From Comamonadaceae bacterium (GTDB taxonomy: Bacteria; Pseudomonadota; Gammaproteobacteria; Burkholderiales; Burkholderiaceae_C): a DNA stretch of 53,830 bases. Of this stretch, positions 1-8,482 are shown one piece after another (the first letter of the stretch is position 1; every line of letters starts with the position of its first letter). The DNA lies in contig CANFWI010000017.1 in assembly GCA_947450675.1 (NCBI GenBank), positions 1 through 53,830 of the forward strand, written 5' to 3'. The notes beneath the pieces are model-generated. The model did not search any database and was not told the origin of the DNA. It saw only the letters and a program-made list of their open reading frames with translations. A program made the translations under genes and the position numbers.

Positions 1-1
1 G

Positions 2-1198
2 GAAACTTATCTTCTCGACTGGGCCAACCTGCTGCTGCGTTGGGTCCACGTGCTCACCGCCATCGCTTGGATTGGCTCCTCGTTTTATTTTGTCTTTTTA
101 GACTCCAGCCTGACACCGCCGGTGGACGAAGACTTGAAAAAGCAGGGCGTCAGTGGCGAGCTCTGGGCGGTGCATGGCGGTGGTTTTTATCACCCGGTCA
201 AGTTCGCCGTGAAGCCACCGCAGATGCCGGCGCACCTGCACTGGTTTTACTGGGAGGCCTACAGCACCTGGCTGACAGGCATTGCGCTGTTCACACTGTC
301 TTACCTGTGGCAGGCCAGCACCTACCTGATTGACAAGTCGCTGATGGATTGGTCGCCGTTTGCAGCCGGTGCTGCGGCGCTGTCATTCCTGGTGGTTTTT
401 TGGCTTCTGTACGACGGCATTTGCCGCGTCATGGGTCAGCGCAAAAATGCCGATGCGTTGGTCGGTGCCGGCGTGCTGGTGCTGGTCTGCGTGGCCGCGT
501 GGCTGGCCTGCCATTTGTTCGCCGGGCGCGCGGCTTTCTTGCTGGTCGGCGCCATGATCGCCACTGCCATGAGCGCCAATGTGTTTTTCTGGATCATTCC
601 CGGCCAGCGCACGGTGGTGGCCTGCATCAAGGCCGGTGAGCCGGTCGATCCTGTGCATGGCCAGCGCGGCAAGCAACGCAGTGTGCACAACACTTACTTC
701 ACGTTGCCAGTGCTGTTCGCCATGCTCAGCAACCATTACAGCTTCACTTGGAGCCATCCGCAAAATTGGTTGGTGCTGATTCTGATGATGTTCGCCGGCG
801 CGGCGATTCGCCAGTTTTTTGTGCTGCGCCACGGCTACAAGCTCGGTCGCAATGGCAACCCGCTGGCCTACGCGCTGGTTGGTGTGGCGGTTATTCTGGC
901 CACCATCGTTTGGCTCAAGCCGGCACCGCGTGTGGCGGCCAGCGCTGTGCCTGCGGTGGTCAGCTACCAGATGGTTCAGCCGGTGCTGGCGCAGCGCTGC
1001 TACATGTGCCACGGCGAGCAGGTTCAGATGAAAAACGTGCGCGTCGATTCGCCTGAAGCCGTCCAGCTGCACGCGCAAGCGATGTACCAGCAGGCGGTGG
1101 TCAGCAAGATCATGCCGATGAACAACGCCACCGGCATCACCGACGACGAGCGAGCTTTGATTGGCCGCTGGTTCGAAGGTGGCGCGCCGGTGCGTTAA
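2..1198 (+). CDS. puuD: Urate hydroxylase PuuD (membrane urate oxidase with C-terminal cytochrome c), 5' partial
   Basis: The frame is open from the first bases of the window, so the start lies upstream; 398 residues are visible. The N-terminal two thirds is hydrophobic with about eight membrane segments (motifs LTAIAWIGSSFYF and VFFWIIPGQR) and matches the urate oxidase N-terminal family. The C-terminal domain carries one class I haem-binding site, CYMCH, at 998-1012. PuuD oxidises urate to 5-hydroxyisourate in the inner membrane and passes electrons to the respiratory chain through its cytochrome. It sits about 17 kb from xdhAB, whose product would be its substrate. It is convergent with the next gene, 20 bp away. 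Family assignment is strong; the exact start cannot be seen. Confidence 0.93.
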   Translation, partial: ETYLLDWANLLLRWVHVLTAIAWIGSSFYFVFLDSSLTPPVDEDLKKQGVSGELWAVHGGGFYHPVKFAVKPPQMPAHLHWFYWEAYSTWLTGIALFTLSYLWQASTYLIDKSLMDWSPFAAGAAALSFLVVFWLLYDGICRVMGQRKNADALVGAGVLVLVCVAAWLACHLFAGRAAFLLVGAMIATAMSANVFFWIIPGQRTVVACIKAGEPVDPVHGQRGKQRSVHNTYFTLPVLFAMLSNHYSFTWSHPQNWLVLILMMFAGAAIRQFFVLRHGYKLGRNGNPLAYALVGVAVILATIVWLKPAPRVAASAVPAVVSYQMVQPVLAQRCYMCHGEQVQMKNVRVDSPEAVQLHAQAMYQQAVVSKIMPMNNATGITDDERALIGRWFEGGAPVR

Positions 1199-1218
1199 TC
1201 CGACTTTTCAGGTTTTTT

Positions 1219-3477
1219 TCAGGCCTTTTTGTTGATGCTCGCCAGAGCCGCCAGCACCTTGTTCGGCGTGATTGGAATTGACCGGAGTCGGGCCCCAATA
1301 GCGTCGTGAATGGCGTTGGCCACCGCACCTGGAATCACTGTCGCAGTCGGCTCGCCGGCGCCCCAAGAAGCCTCTCCAGGGCGGTCGATCAAGTCGACCT
1401 CAACTTTCGGCACGGCTGGAAAGCGCAGGATCGGGTAGCTGTTCCAGTCCACGCTGGTGACCTTTTTGCGGTCCCACTGAACTTGCTCCATCAGGGTCCG
1501 GCTGACTGTCTGAATGACGCCGCCTTCGATCTGGTTCGCCAGACCGTTGGGGTTGATGATCTGACCGCAGTCATGGGCCACGCAGACCCGCATGACTTGC
1601 ACTTCGCCTGTTTTGCGGTCAACTTCGACCTCGGCCACGGCCGCCACGTAGGTGGTGGTGTTGTTGTAGCGCACATACGAGATGCCACGTCCGCGAACTT
1701 TATCGCCCGACTGACCGGCTCGATTCGTACCCACTCGTTTGACCCACCCGGCGCGCTTCATGACCGCTTCGATCACCGCCACACCGCGCGGGTCTTTCAG
1801 GTACTGGAGTCTGAATTCCGCCGGGTCTGTCTTGGCCTCTGCGGCCAGTTCGTCCATGAAGGACTCGTTGGCAAAAGTGTTCTCGATCCGGCCCGGACTG
1901 CGCAGGTGGGCAGAGCGGAAAAATGTGTCGGCGATGTGGCGCGTGTTCACGCGGATGTTGGGCACGCCATAAGGGGCGCCTGCATTTTGAAATAGAAAAC
2001 CGACCCAGTTTCCCGGCTTGGGCAGGCCCACATCGGTCGCTGCCAGCAAAGGAAAGTCCAGCGGTTTGAAGGCCACGATGTGGTTGACGGCGATGTGAAA
2101 GTCAGCCGACCAAGCCTGCAACTGACCGTTGGCGTCAAAACCGCCTTCCATGTCGATCGCTCTGGGCGGGCTTTTGGGCGCGCGCGCAGTCTCGTCGTCA
2201 CGCATCCACTGCACACGCACCGGCTTGCCGATCAAGGTCGCAATCAGGGCTGCATCGGCTGTGGCGTCTTCATGGCCGTTGCGGCCATAGCAGCCAGAGC
2301 CGTCAAGGTAGACCAGGCGAACGCTGTCCATCGGCAGGCCGGTGACGCTGGCCAGCTCGCTTTGCATCGAATGCGTGGCCTGTGACGGCGACCAAACCAC
2401 CAGCTTGCCGGCGCTGAAGTCGGCCACTGCGCAAGATGGCCCAATAGAGGCGTGGGTTTGCACCGCAAACTCGTAGCTGGCCTTGACCTTGCGAACGCTG
2501 TTCGCCAGTGCGGCAGGGGCATCGCCGACTTTTTGTGTCGCTTCTTCTTTGGCCAAGGGTTGTGCACGCCAGTAATCGAACACGGTGGCCTGGTCAGGCA
2601 GTCCCGTACCAGCCGTCCAACTCGGCTTGAGAGCACGTGCCGCTTTGACTGCACCCCACTCGGTTTTAGCGATCACTGCCAAGAAATTACCTTTGCGCAC
2701 GGTCTGAACGAATCCGCTGATCTTGCGCGCAGCGCTGTCGTCGACGCTCAGCAACTTCGCGCCGGCATCTTCCGGTCGGACCACGCGAGCGTGCAGCATG
2801 CCAGGCAGGCGCAAGTCGTGCGCGTAAGGGAAAGCAGCTGAGACTTTGGCCGGAATATCGACCCGCGGGATCGACAGTCCCACCACACGGTATTGGGCTG
2901 CGGGTTTCAGTACGGCCTTGGGGTCTATTTTCAAATCAAAAACGGTCGCAGAGGGCATCAGCTCACTGTAGGCCACCGTTTTGGATGGGTCTGTTGTCAC
3001 GCTGACGATGCCTTGGTTGACGCTCAGTTCCGCGGCTGTCACACCCAAACGGGCCGAGGCACGCATCAGCAGCGCGGCGCGGGCGGTGGCGCAAGCACGT
3101 CGCAGTTCGCCGCCGCCTTGGGCAATCGTCAAATTCGCACCGGTGATCCATTGATCGGGCGTGGTGGCGGTGTCGCCCATGACCATTTCAATGCGCTCAA
3201 AGGCGACATCGAGTTCATCGGCGGCCATTTGAGCCAGCGCGGTCTTGGTGCCGGTGCCCAGATCGACTTTGCCGACGAAGATGGTGATCTTTCCGTCCGC
3301 ACCGACCGCTAGAAAAGAGTCGACCACGTCTTTAGCGACTGATTTGGCTGGGCGCAGGGTTGGCGCAGCAGCTTGTGCCAAAGTGGCGTTGGCACTGAAG
3401 CCCACGACCATGGCGCCGGCGCCTGCTTTCAGCAGACTGCGGCGGCTGAATTGGATGTCAAACGAGTGCTTGCTCAT
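1219..3477 (-). CDS. Molybdopterin-binding large subunit of a xanthine dehydrogenase-family hydroxylase (IorB/NicB type)
   Basis: A 752-residue protein. The start at 3477 has GAAGGAG just upstream and gives a twin-arginine leader (SRRSLLKAGAG, residues 11-21), so the enzyme is probably exported by Tat. This leader and the overall pattern resemble IorB-type isoquinoline oxidoreductase subunits and the molybdenum domain of nicotinate hydroxylase NicB. The typical C-terminal Glu motif WGAGEPTATVIPGA is present, as is the conserved ESFMDELAAEA segment. Unlike NicB there is no C-terminal cytochrome c extension, so the electron acceptor is unknown. It lies 11 bp downstream of the [2Fe-2S] subunit and is surely cotranscribed with it. 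The substrate, probably an N-heterocycle or aldehyde, cannot be read from the sequence. Confidence 0.88.
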   Translation of the reverse strand: MSKHSFDIQFSRRSLLKAGAGAMVVGFSANATLAQAAAPTLRPAKSVAKDVVDSFLAVGADGKITIFVGKVDLGTGTKTALAQMAADELDVAFERIEMVMGDTATTPDQWITGANLTIAQGGGELRRACATARAALLMRASARLGVTAAELSVNQGIVSVTTDPSKTVAYSELMPSATVFDLKIDPKAVLKPAAQYRVVGLSIPRVDIPAKVSAAFPYAHDLRLPGMLHARVVRPEDAGAKLLSVDDSAARKISGFVQTVRKGNFLAVIAKTEWGAVKAARALKPSWTAGTGLPDQATVFDYWRAQPLAKEEATQKVGDAPAALANSVRKVKASYEFAVQTHASIGPSCAVADFSAGKLVVWSPSQATHSMQSELASVTGLPMDSVRLVYLDGSGCYGRNGHEDATADAALIATLIGKPVRVQWMRDDETARAPKSPPRAIDMEGGFDANGQLQAWSADFHIAVNHIVAFKPLDFPLLAATDVGLPKPGNWVGFLFQNAGAPYGVPNIRVNTRHIADTFFRSAHLRSPGRIENTFANESFMDELAAEAKTDPAEFRLQYLKDPRGVAVIEAVMKRAGWVKRVGTNRAGQSGDKVRGRGISYVRYNNTTTYVAAVAEVEVDRKTGEVQVMRVCVAHDCGQIINPNGLANQIEGGVIQTVSRTLMEQVQWDRKKVTSVDWNSYPILRFPAVPKVEVDLIDRPGEASWGAGEPTATVIPGAVANAIHDAIGARLRSIPITPNKVLAALASINKKA

Positions 3478-3488
3478 GTCGTACTCCT

Positions 3489-3947
3489 TCAGGCCGTTGC
3501 AGCGCGTTTGACGGCAGCGCAAATGCGTTGATGCGTGCCGCAGCGGCAAAGATTGCCCGCCAAAGCGCTCTTGATGTCGTCATCACTCGGGCTGGGCTTG
3601 GTTTTGAGCAATGCCGCCGAGGTCATGATCATGCCGTTGATGCAGTAGCCGCACTGGGCGGCTTGCTCGTCAATAAAAGCCTGCTGTAGCTTGCCGGGCT
3701 GGCCGTTGATCAACAGACCTTCGAGTGTTGTCACGGCCTTGCCAGCCAGCGTGCTAACCGGCAACAGGCAAGAGCGCGTGGCCACGCCGTCAACATGCAC
3801 TGTGCATGCCCCGCATTGGCCCAGGCCGCAACCGAACTTAGGTCCGTTGAGGGCTAGGTTGTCTCGCAAGACATACAAAAGCGGCGTATCGGCATCGGCT
3901 TCGACGCTTTGTTTCTTGCCGTTGACCATGAGTGAGTAGCGGGGCAT
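3489..3947 (-). CDS. [2Fe-2S]-binding small subunit of the molybdenum hydroxylase (IorA/NicA type)
   Basis: 152 residues, the usual length for this family. The plant-type ferredoxin cluster is Cys40, Cys45, Cys48 and Cys60 (CGLGQCGAC). The second cluster is Cys99, Cys102, Cys134 and Cys136 (CGYC and CRCG). The start MPRYSLMVNG at 3947 follows AGGAGACA; the longer open frame upstream has no family similarity. The subunit carries electrons away from the molybdenum centre of the neighbouring large subunit. No FAD subunit is nearby, which fits the two-subunit IorAB/NicAB architecture rather than three-subunit CO-dehydrogenase types. Confidence 0.93.
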   Translation of the reverse strand: MPRYSLMVNGKKQSVEADADTPLLYVLRDNLALNGPKFGCGLGQCGACTVHVDGVATRSCLLPVSTLAGKAVTTLEGLLINGQPGKLQQAFIDEQAAQCGYCINGMIMTSAALLKTKPSPSDDDIKSALAGNLCRCGTHQRICAAVKRAATA

Positions 3948-4020
3948 GTTTGTCTCCTGTTGAATTTTTATGAAGTCTGACGGGGGCCTGAAAAAAGAGT
4001 CAATCCTTAGAAACGTTGGC

Positions 4021-4998
4021 TCAGTCAGCCGTGATACCTGCGGCCTTGATGGTTTTGCCCCAGAACTCGGTTTCACGTTTCACCAGTGCGTCCAGCTCAG
4101 CCGGAGGCTGGTAGCGCAGGTCAATGCCGGCGGCGCTGGCGCGGCTTTTGGTTTCGGGCAATTCCAGCGCTTGCTTGATCGAGCTGGAGAGCTTGGCAAC
4201 CACGTCTGGCGGCGTGCCAGCGGGTGCGAAGATGGCCACCCAAGCTTCCAACTCAAAACCTTTCAGGCCTGCTTCTGTTGTTGTCGGCACGTTGGGAACG
4301 CCGGGGTGGCGAGTTTTGCTGGTCACCGCCAAGCCCTTGAGTTTGCCGGCTTGCACATGGCTCATCAACGACGGTGGCGTGCTGATGAACACCTGCACTT
4401 GGCCCGACAGCACGTCTTGCACGGCTGGACCTGAGCCACGGTAGGGAATGTGAACCATGCTGGTGCCGGTCTGCATCTTGAACATCTCGGTGCCAATGTG
4501 CGAGAGCGAGCCATTGCCTTGCGAGGCGTAGCTCAGCTTGCCGGGGTTGGCTTTGAGGTAGCCGATGAATTCTTTGAGGTTGTTGACCGGCAGGGACGGG
4601 TGCACGGCAATGATGTTGGTGGCCACGGTGATCAGAGCCACCGGTGTCAGGTCTTTTTGCGCCCAAGGCAGCTTGGGCGACAGCGCTGGGTTCCCGACGT
4701 GGTACGCCGAGTAAGACGTCAACAGTGTGTAGCCGTCAGCGTGGGCGCGGGCGACTTGGCCATAAGCCACGTTGCCGCTGCCGCCGCCTTTGTTGTCGAC
4801 GATGACGGTTTGGTTCATCACACGCGACAGGGGCTCGCTGAGCAGGCGGGCGGAAGCATCGACAAAGCCGCCGGGTGGATTCGGCACCACCAAGGTGATG
4901 GGTTTGCTTGGAAAGGCTTGCGCCAGCGCGGCTGCGCTGAGCAGCAGGGCGCAACCGGCCAAGGCCGTCTGGCGAATGAAATGTTGTTTGTGGGTCAT
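4021..4998 (-). CDS. Bug/TctC-family periplasmic solute receptor (1 of 7)
   Basis: 325 residues from the start at 4998, with a Sec signal peptide ending near LAQA and the hallmark mature N-terminus FPSKPITLVVPNPPGG. The VDNKGGGSGNVA, ADGYTLL and HIPYRGSGPAV blocks are typical of Bug receptors, which bind small carboxylates or related ligands in the periplasm for a TctAB-type tripartite transporter. It lies upstream of the iron-sulfur subunit, 73 bp away and on the same strand, so it may deliver the hydroxylase substrate or simply share its regulation. No tctA or tctB is nearby. The ligand cannot be predicted. Confidence 0.9.
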   Translation of the reverse strand: MTHKQHFIRQTALAGCALLLSAAALAQAFPSKPITLVVPNPPGGFVDASARLLSEPLSRVMNQTVIVDNKGGGSGNVAYGQVARAHADGYTLLTSYSAYHVGNPALSPKLPWAQKDLTPVALITVATNIIAVHPSLPVNNLKEFIGYLKANPGKLSYASQGNGSLSHIGTEMFKMQTGTSMVHIPYRGSGPAVQDVLSGQVQVFISTPPSLMSHVQAGKLKGLAVTSKTRHPGVPNVPTTTEAGLKGFELEAWVAIFAPAGTPPDVVAKLSSSIKQALELPETKSRASAAGIDLRYQPPAELDALVKRETEFWGKTIKAAGITAD

Positions 4999-5041
4999 GG
5001 TTGTCTCTGGTTTATGAATTTTTAGGAAATAATTAATATTT

Positions 5042-5794
5042 TTAATATTTGCCCGAGAGTAGCGTACCGGCATTGGGCACGCGGCGCTCTAAGCCGAGGT
5101 TTTTGAGCAAAGCCCAAGTGGTACAGACAGCACTAGAGACCACCGGCAGACCGCTGGCTTGCTCGATCATTGGCACGGCGGCCAGCGACGGCATCTGCAC
5201 GCAGGCCGACGCCACGATGGCGTCCACGCCTTTGATATTGAGCTGCTTGTACAACTCGGCCGGCGCTTTCGGGTCACGCGCACCGACTTCCAAGTTGTTC
5301 GGGATCTCCAGCGAAATACTGTCCACGACTTCAATGCCTTCGTGCTCAAGGTAGTCAATGACCAGGCGCGTCAGCGGCTTCATGTACGGCGCAATGATCG
5401 ACACGCGCTTGGCGCCAATTGCTTGCAAACCTTCGACCAAAGCGCCGGCGCTGGTGGTGACCGAGGTCGGCCCACCATTGGCTGCGCAGACTTCTTGCAG
5501 CCGGCGCTGGGATTCGCGGTGGTAGCCCTTGCCCATGCTCATGATGGCCACCAGACAGGCGTAGCCCATGGTGTCCATGCGGGCGTCGGAGAGCTCTAAG
5601 GCGCAGCGGTCAGAGTCGCGGTCCATCGCTTCGAGTTCGGCTTTGGTGACTTCCTTCATGCGCATCCGGCTCGAATGAAAGGTGAAGCGTTCCGGCAGCA
5701 CCAACTCGCGGGCGTGCAGCATGGCCGGAATCTCGGTTTCCATGGTGGTGTTGGAACTCGGGACGATCAGTCCCACGCGGTATGAACGGCTCAT
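5042..5794 (-). CDS. Maleate cis-trans isomerase (MaiA/NicE-like, Asp/Glu racemase superfamily)
   Basis: 250 residues, the normal length of maleate isomerases. The N-terminal block VGLIVPSSNTTMETE is characteristic. The two catalytic cysteines appear as Cys80 (YACLVAIMSMGKG) and Cys198 (VASACVQMPS), with the spacing of characterised MaiA enzymes. The family isomerises maleate to fumarate; relatives include arylmalonate decarboxylase and Asp/Glu racemase, so a related substrate is possible. It is the first gene of a minus-strand set with a Bug receptor and the molybdenum hydroxylase. In aerobic nicotinate degradation NicE makes fumarate in the last step, but the intermediate genes (nicC, nicX, nicD, nicF) are absent here. 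It is divergent from a LysR gene. Confidence 0.85.
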   Translation of the reverse strand: MSRSYRVGLIVPSSNTTMETEIPAMLHARELVLPERFTFHSSRMRMKEVTKAELEAMDRDSDRCALELSDARMDTMGYACLVAIMSMGKGYHRESQRRLQEVCAANGGPTSVTTSAGALVEGLQAIGAKRVSIIAPYMKPLTRLVIDYLEHEGIEVVDSISLEIPNNLEVGARDPKAPAELYKQLNIKGVDAIVASACVQMPSLAAVPMIEQASGLPVVSSAVCTTWALLKNLGLERRVPNAGTLLSGKY

Positions 5795-5904
5795 GCGATG
5801 CTTTCGGTTGGTGTCGGGTTATCAAACTGGCCCGATCTTCGGCGGCTTGATTGATACGCGCAAATACATAATATGGATTGATCTATACCGGTATTGGATG
5901 AATC
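5795..5904. promoter_or_regulatory. Divergent promoter/operator region between the isomerase operon and lysR
   Basis: A 110-bp intergenic region, AT-rich near the lysR side, separates two divergent genes in the usual LysR-target arrangement. It holds a perfect 10-bp palindrome ATACCGGTAT at 5885-5894, only 10 bp before the lysR start, preceded by AT-rich runs (ATACATAATATGG). The palindrome is a candidate operator for autoregulation. No confident -35/-10 pair was assigned. Confidence 0.45.
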
Positions 5905-6807
5905 ATGGACCTTCGACAGTTGCGCTATTTCACCGTGCTGGCCAGCGAGCTGAGCTTCACCCGGGCGGCGCAAAAGCTGCACGTCTCGCAGCCGCCATTG
6001 AGTTATCAAATTGCCAATCTGGAAGCCGAGTTGGGTGCGCGGCTGTTCAACCGGACCAGCCGCAGCGTTGAACTCAGCGAAGCCGGTAAGGCTTTGCTGC
6101 CGCATGCGCGGGCCGTGCTGGAGCGCATTGAAGACGCGCGTAGCCATGTGCGGCGGGTTGCCGAAGGGGTTGAAGGGCGCGTGCAGGTCGGGCTGGCGGG
6201 TTCGCACTTTTTGGGGCCGTTCCCGAGTTTCATCAAGCAATTCCGTGAACGCAGGCCCGGTGTCGAAGTGGTGCTGCAAGAAATGCGGCCGGCCGACCAT
6301 GTGCAGGCTTTGCGCGAAGGGCAACTCGACCTGAGCGTGTCGCGTAGCGCGCCCAACGACGGCGAATTGACCTCGACCTTGCTTTGGCGCGACCCGCTGG
6401 TCTGCGCCTTGCCGCTGGACCACGCCTTGGCGGGACGCCAAAGTATTCGGCTGGCTGAGCTCAAGCACGAAGATTTTGTGTTTTTACGGCTGGAGTCATC
6501 GGCCTTTGCCCAAAGTGTTTTTGACGCCTGCGTGGAGTCGGGCTTTGCGCCACGCATCGTGCAGCAAGTGGTGGAGATTCCGGCTGTGCTGAACTTGGTG
6601 GCAGCTGGTTTGGGTGTCTCTTTGGTGCCAGCATCGCTGGTGCGCTTGCGCGAAGGCGCGGTGGTGCTGTGCCAACTCAAAGGCGAACTCCAAGCAGCAG
6701 GCGTCAGTGGAGATGTCTACCTGCTAAGGCGCACCGACAACAACTCGCCAGCGGTGCTGGAGTTTGCCGAGGCTTTGCGCGCGTGGGCGCTCAGCCAGTC
6801 GGCGTGA
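5905..6807 (+). CDS. LysR-family transcriptional regulator
   Basis: 300 residues. The N-terminal winged helix-turn-helix is clear (LRQLRYF-type start, then ELSFTRAAQKLHVSQPPLSYQI near residues 15-36), followed by the linker helix and a periplasmic-binding-protein-like effector domain. SQPPLS at the recognition helix groups it with the BenM/CatR-like branch that often senses aromatic-pathway intermediates. It is divergent from the maleate isomerase operon and is therefore its likely activator. It ends 15 bp before the convergent hipA. Confidence 0.92.
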   Translation: MDLRQLRYFTVLASELSFTRAAQKLHVSQPPLSYQIANLEAELGARLFNRTSRSVELSEAGKALLPHARAVLERIEDARSHVRRVAEGVEGRVQVGLAGSHFLGPFPSFIKQFRERRPGVEVVLQEMRPADHVQALREGQLDLSVSRSAPNDGELTSTLLWRDPLVCALPLDHALAGRQSIRLAELKHEDFVFLRLESSAFAQSVFDACVESGFAPRIVQQVVEIPAVLNLVAAGLGVSLVPASLVRLREGAVVLCQLKGELQAAGVSGDVYLLRRTDNNSPAVLEFAEALRAWALSQSA

Positions 6808-6822
6808 GGTCACCAGCTGCTG

Positions 6823-8061
6823 TCAACCCAGTCGCTTGGCGTTCTCGTCGATGGCCGCCTGGATGATCTTCAGGGTCGACGGGCGAATGTTTTTTTGCAT
6901 GCCGCTATCGACGACAACATGTTTGAAGCGCGCGTGCACGTCCAGCATGCGCTGTATCGCACTGTTTGCCCAAGAAGGGTTCAGGCTGGCTTTTTCGGCC
7001 AAGGCCAGCATGAGCGCTCGCGTGATGTTTTTGCCATGCCCCAGCACGTCCATCTGATGTTCGCCGCCAGGACCTGCATTGAAGGTCAGGTCGTAGCAGG
7101 GAGCCAATTCCCACTGACGCGCTTGGTTCAGGCGAAAAGAGAAGTTTTTGGCGTGGTCGTCCCGGTTGTGAAACAGCACATTGAAAACGCAGCGCTCATA
7201 AGCTTCCTGCACAGACCGGTCATGGCGCGTGAAGAGTCTGGTGAGGCGCAAAAACGAGGCGTAGTCGACTGCGCCGGCTGTCTTGAAGTTCGCATGCAGC
7301 GCGCCGGCCAGTGTGTGAATCGGTACGCGCATACCGTCCTGCACGTCAAAACGCGCAATCCCAAAGCCAGCCAGCTTTTTGTCCAAGTCAAAGTGCGCGG
7401 TTGGCGGCATGTTGAGCTTGCACTTTGTTGCCAACCTGGCGTAAAGGTACTCAATGGCGCAGGCTTCTTTGTGTTCGTCTTGAGCTTGGAATTTCACCAG
7501 CCAAGGCGTTCCGCCGGGCATCGCCTGCGTGCTGATGGCCTGCGTCGTCGCGTTGTAAAAAACCAGTACCTTGGGCCTCGCACCATGCGGCGAGCCACCC
7601 AACAGTGCCAGCTGCTTCAGCGCATCGCTTTCATGGCCGTTCACCAGCGCCTGAGCTTCGAGCGCCAAGTCCAGCAAGTTGACGTCTTCGGCGTTGAGCT
7701 GTGGGTGCTCAGCGGGCTCGAAGGTGAGTGCGCCCATGCCGCGGTCACCCACAAAAGCGAGGCGATCCAAAGGGGAAAGTATCGCCGGCGTGCGCCCCGC
7801 CTTGCGAAATAGCTTGTCCATGAGCAGCCAGCCCCAGCCGTCCGGCAGTGAGTCGCTGATGAGCCCAGGGAGCCGTTGCAGGTAGTTGGGGAAATCCCCG
7901 TAAGCATCGCCTGTCAGCTTTAACCTGTGCGGGGACAGCTCCAGTTGTTGGCTCAGGGCTTCGGGCGAGTACTCAAAAAGCAGCTGAGAGCCGTTGTCGG
8001 CCAGCGTCCCCAAAAGCCAGCGCTCACCCCATCCCTCGTAGTGAACGAAGACCTTTTTCAT
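6823..8061 (-). CDS. hipA: HipA-family serine/threonine kinase toxin
   Basis: 412 residues, a complete HipA-like protein. The N-terminal HipA domain includes LISDSLPDGWGWLL and the C-terminal kinase lobe follows. The flexible glycine loop GGSPHGARPK is at 155-164 and an ATP-contact Lys lies in LVKF (190). The catalytic pattern D-x-H-x-K-N is at 301-306 (NRDDHAKN), and the metal-binding Asp is in YDLTF (324). HipA toxins phosphorylate translation factors such as glutamyl-tRNA synthetase and cause growth arrest. The start overlaps the end of hipB by four bases, as in typical hipBA operons. All key residues are present, so it is probably active; the target is unknown. Confidence 0.93.
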   Translation of the reverse strand: MKKVFVHYEGWGERWLLGTLADNGSQLLFEYSPEALSQQLELSPHRLKLTGDAYGDFPNYLQRLPGLISDSLPDGWGWLLMDKLFRKAGRTPAILSPLDRLAFVGDRGMGALTFEPAEHPQLNAEDVNLLDLALEAQALVNGHESDALKQLALLGGSPHGARPKVLVFYNATTQAISTQAMPGGTPWLVKFQAQDEHKEACAIEYLYARLATKCKLNMPPTAHFDLDKKLAGFGIARFDVQDGMRVPIHTLAGALHANFKTAGAVDYASFLRLTRLFTRHDRSVQEAYERCVFNVLFHNRDDHAKNFSFRLNQARQWELAPCYDLTFNAGPGGEHQMDVLGHGKNITRALMLALAEKASLNPSWANSAIQRMLDVHARFKHVVVDSGMQKNIRPSTLKIIQAAIDENAKRLG

Positions 8062-8408
8062 CTCACGCTCCCAAGCGCAGCGGGTGGCTTGCGCGAGTAT
8101 TTGCGAGGAGCACGCTGGCGATGGGCGCGTTCGGCCTGCTCCATTTGGGCGATGGAGTTCACTTTCAGCTCAAAGAGCCCCTGTAAGTCAGACTCCCGGC
8201 CCAGTGCCTGGACGATGCGCAACAAGGACATGAGCGTACCCTTTCCCGAGCCTTCGAGCTCTTGCACAACGTAGCGTGACACGCCGGCACGCGTAGCCAG
8301 TTCTGTTTGCTGCAGCCCCTGAGCCAAGCGCAATGCCTTGAGCTTGGCCCCCAAGGCACCGGCAATCTCATCAAAAGAGGCGAGACTAAAATCTAATTTT
8401 TCAGGCAT
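8058..8408 (-). CDS. hipB: HipB-like XRE-family antitoxin
   Basis: 116 residues. A Cro/C1-type helix-turn-helix spans roughly residues 14-65 (KLKALRLAQGLQQTELATRA then GVSRYVVQELE), followed by a basic, probably disordered tail ending in RQRAPRKYSRKP. It lies immediately upstream of hipA with an ATGA overlap, so the pair is translationally coupled. HipB-type proteins neutralise HipA and repress their own promoter. The upstream 50 bp are strikingly AT-rich for this genome, and the start codon region includes the palindrome TTAGCTAA at 8408-8415. Confidence 0.88.
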   Translation of the reverse strand: MPEKLDFSLASFDEIAGALGAKLKALRLAQGLQQTELATRAGVSRYVVQELEGSGKGTLMSLLRIVQALGRESDLQGLFELKVNSIAQMEQAERAHRQRAPRKYSRKPPAALGSVR

Positions 8409-8460
8409 TAGCTAATTTTAAATATATTAACGCCTGCTATTTTATTGGTTATTTTTGTTG
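8408..8460 (-). promoter_or_regulatory. AT-rich hipBA promoter/operator region
   Basis: About 50 bp upstream of hipB are mostly A and T, in contrast to the flanking genes. The palindrome TTAGCTAA (8408-8415) touches the hipB start codon and is followed on the plus strand by TTTTAAATATATTAA. This is where HipB autorepression would be expected. Several -10-like hexamers (TAAAAT, TATATT) occur on the minus strand but none has a convincing -35 partner, so the promoter is not assigned precisely. Confidence 0.4.
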
Positions 8461-8482
8461 AAGTCGAATGTGTAGCTTCACT

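Noticed and set aside
383..1078. Long antisense open frame inside puuD
   Set aside because: It is a shadow of the GC-rich puuD coding frame; its translation has no family resemblance and is rich in His/Gln as expected for antisense readings.
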